Made by a program: the position numbers and the translations under genes. Below, piece by piece: positions 1 through 6,331 of a stretch of 9,874 bases of DNA. Positions within the stretch are counted from its first letter, which is position 1. Each line of letters opens with the position of its first letter. Under the pieces are notes generated by a model. The model was not told the DNA's origin. It made no database searches and saw only the letters and a list, made by a program, of their open reading frames with translations. The stretch comes from Candidatus Aminicenantota bacterium (GTDB lineage: Bacteria; Acidobacteriota; Aminicenantia; Aminicenantales; Aminicenantaceae). The stretch covers positions 1 to 9,874 of the forward strand of contig JAFGNQ010000280.1 of the NCBI GenBank assembly GCA_016926925.1. Direction: 5' to 3'.

Positions 1-1
1 T

Positions 2-2953
2 CATCCTGGTTATGATGAAGTGGTGGGCTGGCATCCCGTATCCGGGAAAATCCTCTTCCGGTCCGCCCGCAACAGTTTCAGCCGTTTTGATCGGTTGTAC
101 TTGATCTCTCCGGGTGGAACAGATCTGGAAGAGCTGATCCTTCATGAAGCTGTTCAGGGAAGCTTTTCGCAGGACGGCAAAAAAATAGCCTATAACAAGG
201 TATCCAGAGAGAACCGAACCTGGAAAAGATACAAGGGAGGAACAGCTCAAGACGTTTATCTCTATGACTTGGAGACGAACCAGGAGAGGAACCTCACCCG
301 TTTTGAGGGAACGGATCGTATACCCATGTGGATGGAAGATAAAATCTGCTTCAGTTCTGACCGTGACGGCATCCTGAACATTTATTCCTATGACCTCCGT
401 ACCGAAAAAATCGAGCAGCTGACCGATCACACGGCCTATGATGTTCGCCGCCCGTCTATGGGTGGAAACAAGATTGTCTATGAACTAGGAGGAACGCTCT
501 GGAGCCTTGATGTCCGCACCAAAGAATACCGGCAGATTCCTGTAGAGGTACGCAGCGATGCTCCTGAAGTGCGGCCTTTTATCAAAGACGTGGGCGACAA
601 TATCACAGGATTTGATATCTCCCCCTCAGGCCAAAGAGCCCTGATAGTGGCCAGGGGAGAAGTGTTTACCGTTCCCAAAAAAGAAGGTCCCACCCGCAAC
701 CTGACTATGGATTGCGGGGCAAGGGATAAGGATGCGGCCTGGTCGCCGGACGGGAAAAAAATCGCTTATCTTTCCGATAAATCCGGGGAGTACGAGATTT
801 ACATCGCAGATCCTGCGGGCAGCGAGCAATCCGTAAAGCTGACAGCGCATAAAGCCGGTTACCGCCACACTCTGCGCTGGTCTCCGGACAATCTAAAGAT
901 CGCTTTTGCCGACCAGAGCCTCCGGTGTTATTATCTGGACATCAACACAAAGAAAATTACCGAGATCGATAAGGCCCGTTTTGAAAATGTGGATGTTTCG
1001 CTGGACCTGAAACCGATCTATGATTTTGTCTGGTCTCCAGACAGCCGATACATCGCCTATTCCAAGATGGATGACGATCAGGTGTACAAAGTATACATCT
1101 ACGCTGTCAGCACCGGAGAAAAACACTGCGTGAGCCAGGGGATTTTTAATGATTTTAATCCTCTTTTTTCCGCGGACGGAAAACACCTTTTCTTCATCTC
1201 CAACCGGCATTTTGATCCGACCTTCTGTGATTTCGAGTGGGAGATGGTGTATAAAAAAGTGGCCGGCATCTACAGCCTGTCACTCGGCAAGGATGACGCT
1301 CCTCTCCTGGAATACAGAAGCGATGAGGCGGAGATCGATGGAAAGGAAGAAAAAGATAAGCCGGAGAACGAAAACAAATCCGTGGAGGTCCACATAGATT
1401 TTGACGGGCTTGCCGAACGAATAGAAGCCCTCCCGCTTCCCCGCGGTAACTACCGCTGTCTTGCTGCAAACGACACGTCCCTGTTCTATCTAAATGCGGA
1501 AGAGGGCGACTACAACCGGTTCGAATTCCGTGCTAAGGGTCCGCGTTCACTTTTCGCTTTTTCTTTCGAAGACCGCAAGGAGAGCCCGGTAATCAAAGAC
1601 ATAGACAATTATGCACTGTCATCCGACGGTTCCCACATCATCTACAAGAAGGGAAAAACGGTAGGTATCATCCCCTCCAGCCAAAGGAATTCGGAAGGCT
1701 GTCCCCTTGACCTTTCAGATCTGGTGATGCGGCTTGATCCTCTCGAAGAGTGGGCCCAAATATTCAATGAAGCCTGGCGAATGGAGAGAGATTTTTACTA
1801 CGAACCCGGAATGCACGGTATCGACTGGAAGGCCATGAAGGACAAATACGGGCGCCTTCTTCCCCACGCCTCTTGCAGACAGGATGTCCAGTTCATCATC
1901 GGCGAGCTCATCGGCGAGCTCAACACCTCCCACACGTATGTGTTCGGCGGTGAGCGGAAAAGACAGGCCGAACAGGTGAATGTCGGAATGCTGGGCGCCG
2001 ATTATGTGATCGACAGAACCCATAATCGCTACAGGTTCAAAAAAATCTACCGTGTTTCGGACTGGTCCCGGAAAATATATCCACCCCTAAACCGGGCAGG
2101 TATGAATATCCAGGAAGGCGATTACCTGCTGCAGATTAACGGGCGCGATGTAACGGCTGATAGGAACATCTATTCCTATTTTCTGGATCTGGCGGGAGAA
2201 CAGATCGCACTGGCCGTTAACAGCCAGCCCTCGATGGATGGAGCCAAAACTGTTGTGATCAAGCCTTTGGGGTCTGAATCCGCATTGAGGTATCAGGGTT
2301 GGGTCGAGCATAACCGGAAGATCGCCGAGGAGGCTTCAGGCGGCAGGATCGGGTATATTCACCTCCCGGATACTTACATGGGCTCTGCGCTTGAATTTCC
2401 GAAATACTTCTACTCCCAATTGAGGAAAAAAGGGCTGATCATCGACGGGCGATTCAACGGCGGAGGATTGGACCCGGATATCTTTCTGCGGCGCCTGGAC
2501 AAACCTCTCCATGCCTATTGGACCAGGCGCTACTCTCACGACCAGACGATCCCGGATTTTGTTCCCCGTGCCCATATGGTGTGTTTGACCAACCGCCAGG
2601 CAGGCTCAGGCGGAGACATGCTGCCGATGGAATTCCGGAAACGCGGCATGGGCCCGGTCATAGGAACCCGCACCTGGGGAGGTTTGGTCGGTGTTTCAAT
2701 GTATATCTCTCTTATTGACGGTGGCGGCCTAACCGCTCCGGATTACCGGATCTACAATACCGACGGGGAATGGATTGTGGAAAATGAAGGAGTGGTGCCT
2801 GACATTATTGTTGATCTGCATCCTGAAGAAGTCGCCCGTGGGTACGACGCGCAGCTGATGAAAGCTATCGAAGTGTTGGTGCAAAAAATCGAAGACGATC
2901 CCCTGCCCTGGTCCGAGCACAAACCTTTTCCCAAACATAAAAGAAAACATTGA
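2..2953 (+). CDS. Tricorn-type protease (S41 family), N-terminus outside window
   Basis: Large protease that in the tricorn family trims peptides, often downstream of the proteasome in archaea; bacterial homologues are usually cytoplasmic or periplasmic. The frame is open to the left edge (HPGYDE precedes the first GTG at 20), so the gene begins before the window and perhaps 100 residues are missing. Counting from the GTG at 20: residues 1 to about 570 are WD/TolB-like propeller repeats (WSPDGKKIAY, WSPDN, WSPDSRYIAY) with a charged linker around 437-454. The C1 core domain follows at about 575-680, a PDZ domain at about 683-765 (AGMNIQEGDYLLQINGRDV), then the C2 catalytic domain. Likely catalytic residues are S637-H638 (NTSHTY), nucleophile S863 (AGSGGD) and E921 (VENEGVVPD); IDGRFNGGG and GTRTWGG are also family signatures. 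Only the Asp that follows the serine in the archaeal enzyme (as recalled) is Gly here. No signal peptide can be judged because the start is absent. Confidence 0.93.
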   Translation, partial: HPGYDEVVGWHPVSGKILFRSARNSFSRFDRLYLISPGGTDLEELILHEAVQGSFSQDGKKIAYNKVSRENRTWKRYKGGTAQDVYLYDLETNQERNLTRFEGTDRIPMWMEDKICFSSDRDGILNIYSYDLRTEKIEQLTDHTAYDVRRPSMGGNKIVYELGGTLWSLDVRTKEYRQIPVEVRSDAPEVRPFIKDVGDNITGFDISPSGQRALIVARGEVFTVPKKEGPTRNLTMDCGARDKDAAWSPDGKKIAYLSDKSGEYEIYIADPAGSEQSVKLTAHKAGYRHTLRWSPDNLKIAFADQSLRCYYLDINTKKITEIDKARFENVDVSLDLKPIYDFVWSPDSRYIAYSKMDDDQVYKVYIYAVSTGEKHCVSQGIFNDFNPLFSADGKHLFFISNRHFDPTFCDFEWEMVYKKVAGIYSLSLGKDDAPLLEYRSDEAEIDGKEEKDKPENENKSVEVHIDFDGLAERIEALPLPRGNYRCLAANDTSLFYLNAEEGDYNRFEFRAKGPRSLFAFSFEDRKESPVIKDIDNYALSSDGSHIIYKKGKTVGIIPSSQRNSEGCPLDLSDLVMRLDPLEEWAQIFNEAWRMERDFYYEPGMHGIDWKAMKDKYGRLLPHASCRQDVQFIIGELIGELNTSHTYVFGGERKRQAEQVNVGMLGADYVIDRTHNRYRFKKIYRVSDWSRKIYPPLNRAGMNIQEGDYLLQINGRDVTADRNIYSYFLDLAGEQIALAVNSQPSMDGAKTVVIKPLGSESALRYQGWVEHNRKIAEEASGGRIGYIHLPDTYMGSALEFPKYFYSQLRKKGLIIDGRFNGGGLDPDIFLRRLDKPLHAYWTRRYSHDQTIPDFVPRAHMVCLTNRQAGSGGDMLPMEFRKRGMGPVIGTRTWGGLVGVSMYISLIDGGGLTAPDYRIYNTDGEWIVENEGVVPDIIVDLHPEEVARGYDAQLMKAIEVLVQKIEDDPLPWSEHKPFPKHKRKH

Positions 2954-3173
2954 AAAGTGAATTTTGATTGGTTATGGCTGGGCGGTGCCAGTTCACCGCA
3001 AATTGGCCGGAATGAAGCAGTTTCCGACCTAATCTAAGCCGGTGGGGTCGGCTTGCCTGAGAGGAAAAGCTGACCGGGTGTCGTAAAGATGGAATTTTTC
3101 CTTGAGGAAGGTCCTGCTTCCTTTGGTGTAGCCCCTCCCTTTCGTCTCAGATTAAGATGCTGGCAGCTGTCAC
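2954..3173. other. Convergent intergenic spacer with three stem-loops
   Basis: This spacer lies between the ends of the tricorn gene and the subtilase gene and has no credible coding sequence. Three local hairpins can be drawn. The first is gcggtg/caccgc at 2982-2987 with 2994-2999. The second is a 9-bp stem ggtcggctt/aagctgacc at 3046-3054 with 3067-3075, containing one G-U and a 12-base loop. The third is aggaag/cttcct at 3105-3110 with 3117-3122. A fourth, cggaa/ttccg at 3008-3012 with 3022-3026, competes with an alternative 6-bp pairing of 3024-3029 with 3046-3051. None is followed by a T tract on either strand, so they are not textbook intrinsic terminators. They may still end transcription from both sides or protect the 3' ends of the two messages. 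Confidence 0.5.
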
Positions 3174-5501
3174 TCAGTATTTTTTCGCTGTTACTGATAT
3201 CGTAAAATTATAGGGATTCTCGTCCGCATCGTTGTTCTCTATGTTGATATCGAAAGTGTACGTTTTTTGCCATCCGGAAGGAAGTGTGGGTACCGTTTTT
3301 TTGACGGTCGTCAGCTTGAAGACGGTCGTGCCGCCTGCCGCTACCGGAGATACCGGCTGCAGCGAAATATTGAAATCGGCGGCATCCGGACCCGTGAGAT
3401 AGACTCTGGGAATTCCTGTCAGATTCAGGCTGCCGAGTCCCGTGTTTTCAATGGTAAATGTGAACTCTTTGCCCACGAGCTGATCCACGGAGTACGTGCC
3501 CATATCAGTGGTCGATCCGTCTGGGAAATTGATTCCTTTACGTTTGACGTTCATCTCCGGGGGGTGGGTATAGAGAAGGGCATTGCGGGCGTTCAGAAGG
3601 CCTCCTGTCACGCATAGGCCGCTCAGTGAAGCTAATGGCGCTGTACTGTTGAGAATACGAGCCACCCGTTGGGCGACGGTTTCCGAAGGAAAACGGGCTG
3701 CGATCAAAGCCACGACCCCGGTAACATGGGGAGTGGCCATGGAGGTTCCGTTCCAGCTTTCATAGTCATAGGTCAGGTTCGACCCGACGCCGACATTGTC
3801 GATGATCCAGCCCTTGTTTCTGTAGCCGTAATAGCCGTAATCCGTATTGTCCGTAGTGATGATAAACCTGAACTTGAAATCGGCTGTTTTGTAGGATTCC
3901 GGAATAGCGTAATCCTGCTTTATGTAATAGTAGCCGTATCCGAAGTAGAGCACCGAGAGATCCGCCAATGTACTCCAGGAGCTTCCGCCGTCGTCGGTAA
4001 TCTCGACTCTTGCCGTGTCGCCGGAGACAAAATAGTCGAACTGAAAGCCACCTTCGAAGCTGAGATATACGGGCTGTCCGGCATAGGAGGAAAGGTCGAT
4101 GGTGCCCAGGGGTGCGAGTCCGCTTGCTACGTTGTGCGTATAACCTATTCCCGGACTGTCGCTCCAAAAATTTCCATAGTCCATATCCCACCAGTAACTC
4201 TCCAAACCTCCGGCAGCCGCATCCGTTATGGCCCAGGAATCGAGCGTTCCGCCGTGCTTCCAAAGACCGTCTCCGCTCTCCATGTCATCGTAGAAGGGGT
4301 CGCCCGTCTGCGGAATATATTGACCGATGACCGAGCTGAGGATGCTTCTCCCCGGAGCTCCGAGGTCTACGGAAGTTAATCCGTAATTGTAGTACTGGTC
4401 TCCGTAACGGTCCACGGCTGTGACCGAGATCAGGTTGGAACACGTATAATTCGATGGATAATGGGGTGCCACATCGTTGTCCGTATAATCGTTTCCCGCA
4501 GAAGCGCAAAAGACGACACCCGCCGTTCCCAAAGCCGTGATCGCTTCTTCGAGTGCGGCGTTGTCATCGACCCCTCCCCAGGAAGCGTTGACGGCGACGA
4601 TATTCTGACTCCAGGTCGTCTTCTTGTCGATGATGTAGTCCATGCAGGTTATGGCATCCGCATCCTCACCGTATCCTGAGGCATCGATGAATTTCATGCC
4701 CATAAGCCGGACCTCCCAGTTGACGCCTACGATTCCCGTTCCGTTGTTGCCGACGGCCCCGATGGTACCGGAACAGTGGGTTCCGTGTCCGTGATCGTCC
4801 ATTGGATCGCCGCTGGCCGTTATGGCATTGATTCCGTGAATATCGTCGATATAGCCGTTCCCGTCATTATCCACACCGTCCACGGTCTCGTCCGGATTGG
4901 TCCATAAATTGGCAATGAGGTCGGGGTGGTTGTAGTCGATTCCCGTATCGATGACGGCCACGATGACACCGGATGAGCCCCTGGTGATTTTCCAGGCTTC
5001 GGGGGCGTCTATATCCACATCCCGCACCCCTCCCTCCTGCCCTGTGTTGTGGAGGCCCCAGAGTTCGTCGGCACGGGGATCATCGGGGACAACGGTGTTG
5101 TCAATATGCCGTCTGTAATTGGGCGACACGGATTCCACTTCAGGGAGCTGTTTAAGCCGCTGGATCATCTGTTCCGTAGTCTGAGAAACGGATTTCATAT
5201 GCGCGTAAGATTTTCCGGTAATTCGGCTTACGGAAGAGTATGTCCTCACCACGTCAGCCAGAACGGAATCGGCGATGGAATCGACGGTCTTTGGCTTCAC
5301 TCCCCTCTTGAATACCACGAGCACTTCTCCCTCCACGTATTTGGAGAGGCCCGGCCATTTATCGGCCTGACGAGCCTTTTGCGACAGCGTCCCATTTCCG
5401 TCAATGACAACGGCCTGGACGACTAAAGCGAATATGACGGAGGCCGATAAGAAAGCGATGATAACGGATGTGTTTCTGACCTTGTTAGAGACATGCAGCA
5501 T
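3174..5501 (-). CDS. Secreted subtilisin-like serine protease (S8) with MAM-like insert
   Basis: Exported endopeptidase of 775 residues. The start at 5501 is chosen because aaggag lies 6 bases upstream and a signal peptide follows at once (hydrophobic core about 12-32); the open frame runs to 5585 but that extension is not signal-like. Residues about 56-130 form an I9/fervidolysin-like propeptide (EGEVLVVFKRG to VSPNYRR). The catalytic triad is D185 (AVIDTGIDY), H239 (HGHGTHCSG) and S587 (NGTSMATPH), with oxyanion N337 (SAGND). DNDGNGYIDD at 211-220 looks like a calcium loop. Between about 392 and 576 a beta-sandwich resembling MAM/choice-of-anchor-J modules is inserted (YDDMESGDG at the start, DDGGSSW in the middle, GWIIDNVGV at the end). 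Residues about 648-775 resemble a choice-of-anchor-D/ASH domain ending ENPYNFTISVTAKKY. No sorting tail or transmembrane anchor follows, so release or outer-surface location is inferred. It has its own promoter. Confidence 0.95.
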   Translation of the reverse strand: MLHVSNKVRNTSVIIAFLSASVIFALVVQAVVIDGNGTLSQKARQADKWPGLSKYVEGEVLVVFKRGVKPKTVDSIADSVLADVVRTYSSVSRITGKSYAHMKSVSQTTEQMIQRLKQLPEVESVSPNYRRHIDNTVVPDDPRADELWGLHNTGQEGGVRDVDIDAPEAWKITRGSSGVIVAVIDTGIDYNHPDLIANLWTNPDETVDGVDNDGNGYIDDIHGINAITASGDPMDDHGHGTHCSGTIGAVGNNGTGIVGVNWEVRLMGMKFIDASGYGEDADAITCMDYIIDKKTTWSQNIVAVNASWGGVDDNAALEEAITALGTAGVVFCASAGNDYTDNDVAPHYPSNYTCSNLISVTAVDRYGDQYYNYGLTSVDLGAPGRSILSSVIGQYIPQTGDPFYDDMESGDGLWKHGGTLDSWAITDAAAGGLESYWWDMDYGNFWSDSPGIGYTHNVASGLAPLGTIDLSSYAGQPVYLSFEGGFQFDYFVSGDTARVEITDDGGSSWSTLADLSVLYFGYGYYYIKQDYAIPESYKTADFKFRFIITTDNTDYGYYGYRNKGWIIDNVGVGSNLTYDYESWNGTSMATPHVTGVVALIAARFPSETVAQRVARILNSTAPLASLSGLCVTGGLLNARNALLYTHPPEMNVKRKGINFPDGSTTDMGTYSVDQLVGKEFTFTIENTGLGSLNLTGIPRVYLTGPDAADFNISLQPVSPVAAGGTTVFKLTTVKKTVPTLPSGWQKTYTFDINIENNDADENPYNFTISVTAKKY

Positions 5502-5507
5502 GATTTT

Positions 5508-5513
5508 CTCCTT
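5508..5513 (-). promoter_or_regulatory. Ribosome-binding site of the subtilase gene
   Basis: Read on the minus strand this is aaggag, six bases before the ATG at 5501. It decides the start in favour of 5501 over the longer open frame. The surrounding string aaaaggagaaaa recurs before the small gene upstream. Confidence 0.85.
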
Positions 5514-5565
5514 TTCATAAAGATTTAAAATGAGTGGAACATCCCCCCTGCGAGAGCATTTTTTT

Positions 5566-5577
5566 ACCCTATGCAAC
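5566..5577 (-). promoter_or_regulatory. Leader element GTTGCA-NN-AGGG, copy 2
   Basis: The minus strand reads gttgcatagggt in the 5' leader of the subtilase gene, 65 bases from the ATG. It corresponds position for position to the copy in the leader of the small upstream gene. Confidence 0.45.
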
Positions 5578-5603
5578 GCCCACATATTTAGGAAGCGAAT
5601 GGA

Positions 5604-5632
5604 ACAATATTACAATTTAGAATTGGAGTCAA
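5604..5632 (-). promoter_or_regulatory. Putative sigma-70 promoter of the subtilase gene
   Basis: On the minus strand, TTGACT (5627-5632) is followed after 17 bases by TATTGT (5604-5609). That is five of six and four of six matches to consensus. Transcription would start near 5597 and give a leader of about 95 bases. The arrangement matches the promoter of the upstream small gene in hexamer type and in distance to the ATG. Confidence 0.6.
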
Positions 5633-5661
5633 GAGGATTTTGGATCTATTGAAATCCTCTT
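5631..5661. repeat. 10-bp perfect inverted repeat abutting the subtilase -35
   Basis: The arms are aagaggattt (5631-5640) and aaatcctctt (5652-5661), with an 11-base centre. The right-hand reading of the minus strand ends inside the TTGACT hexamer. It could be a regulator site or, as RNA, a stem-loop closing transcripts from the small upstream gene. No T run follows the stem in that direction. Confidence 0.55.
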
Positions 5662-5676
5662 GTTCGCTCCTCATTT

Positions 5677-5707
5677 GGCGCTCCGATTCTTTCCCGATCG
5701 GAGTGCC
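5677..5707. repeat. 11-bp stem-loop downstream of the small secreted-protein gene
   Basis: The arms are ggcgctccgat (5677-5687) and atcggagtgcc (5697-5707), with a 9-base loop. The single imperfect pair is G-U on the + strand and C-A on the minus strand. It sits 14 bases beyond the stop of the small minus-strand gene. It may act as a 3'-end or termination structure although there is no T tract. Confidence 0.5.
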
Positions 5708-5721
5708 GAGCCGGTATCCGG

Positions 5722-5916
5722 TCAGTATTTTTTTACGTTGAATACAATTGTGAAGTTATAGGGGTTCTCGGCTTGTTCCCCTTGATCGTTTTTCCTTTGG
5801 GAAGAAACTTGTCTGTCGGATATTAAAGCATTTGCGGCGAATGCGAACATGAGACATGTTAAAAAACATATGAAGATAACGGATGCGTTCTTTTTACAAA
5901 AAAGAGAGCGTGCCAT
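5722..5916 (-). CDS. Small secreted protein, miniature paralogue of the downstream subtilase
   Basis: This encodes 64 residues starting MARSLFCKKNASVIF. The start is fixed by aaggag seven bases before the ATG at 5916; an in-frame ATG at 5946 lacks such a site. Residues about 8-30 form a signal-peptide core (SVIFICFLTCLMFAFAANA), then about 20 polar residues, then a C-terminus AENPYNFTIVFNVKKY. Both ends match the neighbouring protease: its leader has NTSVIIAFLSASVIFAL at the same place, and its last residues are ENPYNFTISVTAKKY. DNA similarity extends upstream through the ribosome-binding site, leader and promoter, and covers the last coding bases up to the stop. I infer a tandem copy that lost about 710 codons in frame. 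It could be a decaying remnant or a functional small exported peptide. The catalytic domain and propeptide are entirely missing. Confidence 0.7.
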   Translation of the reverse strand: MARSLFCKKNASVIFICFLTCLMFAFAANALISDRQVSSQRKNDQGEQAENPYNFTIVFNVKKY

Positions 5917-5923
5917 GGTTTTT

Positions 5924-5929
5924 CTCCTT
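5924..5929 (-). promoter_or_regulatory. Ribosome-binding site of the small secreted-protein gene
   Basis: This reads aaggag on the minus strand, seven bases before the ATG at 5916. It lies within a context (aaaaggagaaaa) shared with the subtilase gene. Its presence argues that the short frame is still translated. Confidence 0.75.
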
Positions 5930-5980
5930 TTGCTGTATTTTTTCATCTGGGTTGTCTCTGAAATGAGCGCTCTTATTCGT

Positions 5981-5994
5981 TCCCTGGTGCAACC
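5981..5994 (-). promoter_or_regulatory. Leader element GTTGCA-NN-AGGG, copy 1
   Basis: The minus strand reads ggttgcaccaggga here. A matching gttgcatagggt lies at 5566-5577 in the subtilase leader. Both copies begin exactly 65 bases upstream of their start codon. The match may be leftover duplication identity or a retained RNA or protein binding site. It does not match any riboswitch I recognise. Confidence 0.45.
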
Positions 5995-6017
5995 AAACCC
6001 AATTGTGGAAAATGTAG

Positions 6018-6045
6018 CTTATAATAAAGAAAAATTTTGAGTCAA
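6018..6045 (-). promoter_or_regulatory. Putative sigma-70 promoter of the small secreted-protein gene
   Basis: On the minus strand, TTGACT (6040-6045) is followed after 16 bases by TATAAG (6018-6023), five of six matches for each hexamer. The predicted leader is about 95 bases, the same as for the subtilase. An imperfect AT-rich inverted repeat (6049-6059 with 6072-6081, one bulged base) lies just upstream of the -35. Confidence 0.65.
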
Positions 6046-6108
6046 GGGATATTTGTAAAATACAGTTGTGCTTTAAAATATGGGGCAGGACAGAACTTCT
6101 GTGGTAAC

Positions 6109-6122
6109 TTTGTCTGGACAAA
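6109..6122. repeat. Perfect 6-2-6 inverted repeat, possible operator
   Basis: The sequence is tttgtc-tg-gacaaa. It lies between the tRNA-Cys gene and the minus-strand promoter of the small secreted-protein gene, about 64 bases upstream of that -35 and 49 bases before the tRNA. The size and symmetry suit a dimeric regulator, but no partner site was found. Confidence 0.35.
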
Positions 6123-6170
6123 CGGGCTGTTTTGATTTAAACTTTTTATTGATATTCCAGCCATGATCGG

Positions 6171-6246
6171 GGCGCGGTACCCAAGTGGCTAAGGGAGAGG
6201 TCTGCAAAACCTTTATTCGTCGGTTCGAATCCGACCCGCGCCTCCA
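6171..6246 (+). tRNA. tRNA-Cys (anticodon GCA), CCA encoded
   Basis: A complete cloverleaf can be drawn. The acceptor stem is ggcgcgg (6171-6177) with ccgcgcc (6236-6242). The D-arm is ccc...ggg (6180-6182 with 6193-6195). The anticodon stem is gaggt/acctt (6197-6201 with 6209-6213) around loop ctgcaaa, with anticodon GCA at 6204-6206. The T-arm is gtcgg-ttcgaat-ccgac. The discriminator is U (6243), an identity element of cysteine tRNAs, and CCA is encoded at 6244-6246. No clear promoter was found upstream, and the spacer to the next gene is 85 bases. Confidence 0.97.
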
Positions 6247-6263
6247 CTTCACGAGTCGTGAAG
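6247..6263 (+). repeat. Palindrome directly after the tRNA-Cys CCA end
   Basis: cttcacga-g-tcgtgaag is a perfect 8-1-8 inverted repeat, or a 6-bp RNA hairpin with a 5-base loop, starting at the base after CCA. It could mark 3' processing or weak termination of the tRNA transcript. No T run follows, so it is not a standard terminator. Confidence 0.5.
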
Positions 6264-6319
6264 AGAGAGCGTTTGACAGGTTCAGAGAAAAGGTATATAG
6301 TTTTCTAAATTCTTCCGGG

Positions 6320-6325
6320 AAGGAG
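6320..6325 (+). promoter_or_regulatory. Ribosome-binding site of the Yip1-family gene
   Basis: aaggag lies six bases before the ATG at 6332. It fixes that start against the longer open frame, which would run back into the tRNA. Confidence 0.85.
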
Positions 6326-6331
6326 TTTCAA

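Noticed and set aside
1911..1923. Short direct repeat (ggcgagctca, twice) within the tricorn gene
   Set aside because: It encodes GELIGEL beside the conserved active-site SH and is explained by coding content.
2991..3046. Resemblance to signal recognition particle RNA (ccggaatgaagcag, then gccggtgggg)
   Set aside because: The stem below the GGAA tetraloop would carry C-T and G-A mismatches, and the rest of the domain does not pair. A different local hairpin (cggaa/ttccg) fits better. Treated as chance similarity.
3669..4379. 236-codon open frame on the + strand inside the subtilase gene
   Set aside because: It is wholly antisense to the well-supported protease, has no ribosome-binding site or family features, and reads like a codon-bias shadow.
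5502..5585. Longer subtilase start at 5585 (28 extra residues)
   Set aside because: It places charged residues before the signal peptide and has no ribosome-binding site, whereas 5501 has aaggag at six bases.
6185..6331. N-terminal extension of the Yip1-family protein to 247 residues
   Set aside because: It would start inside the tRNA-Cys gene; the ATG at 6332 has an ideal ribosome-binding site and matches the domain start.
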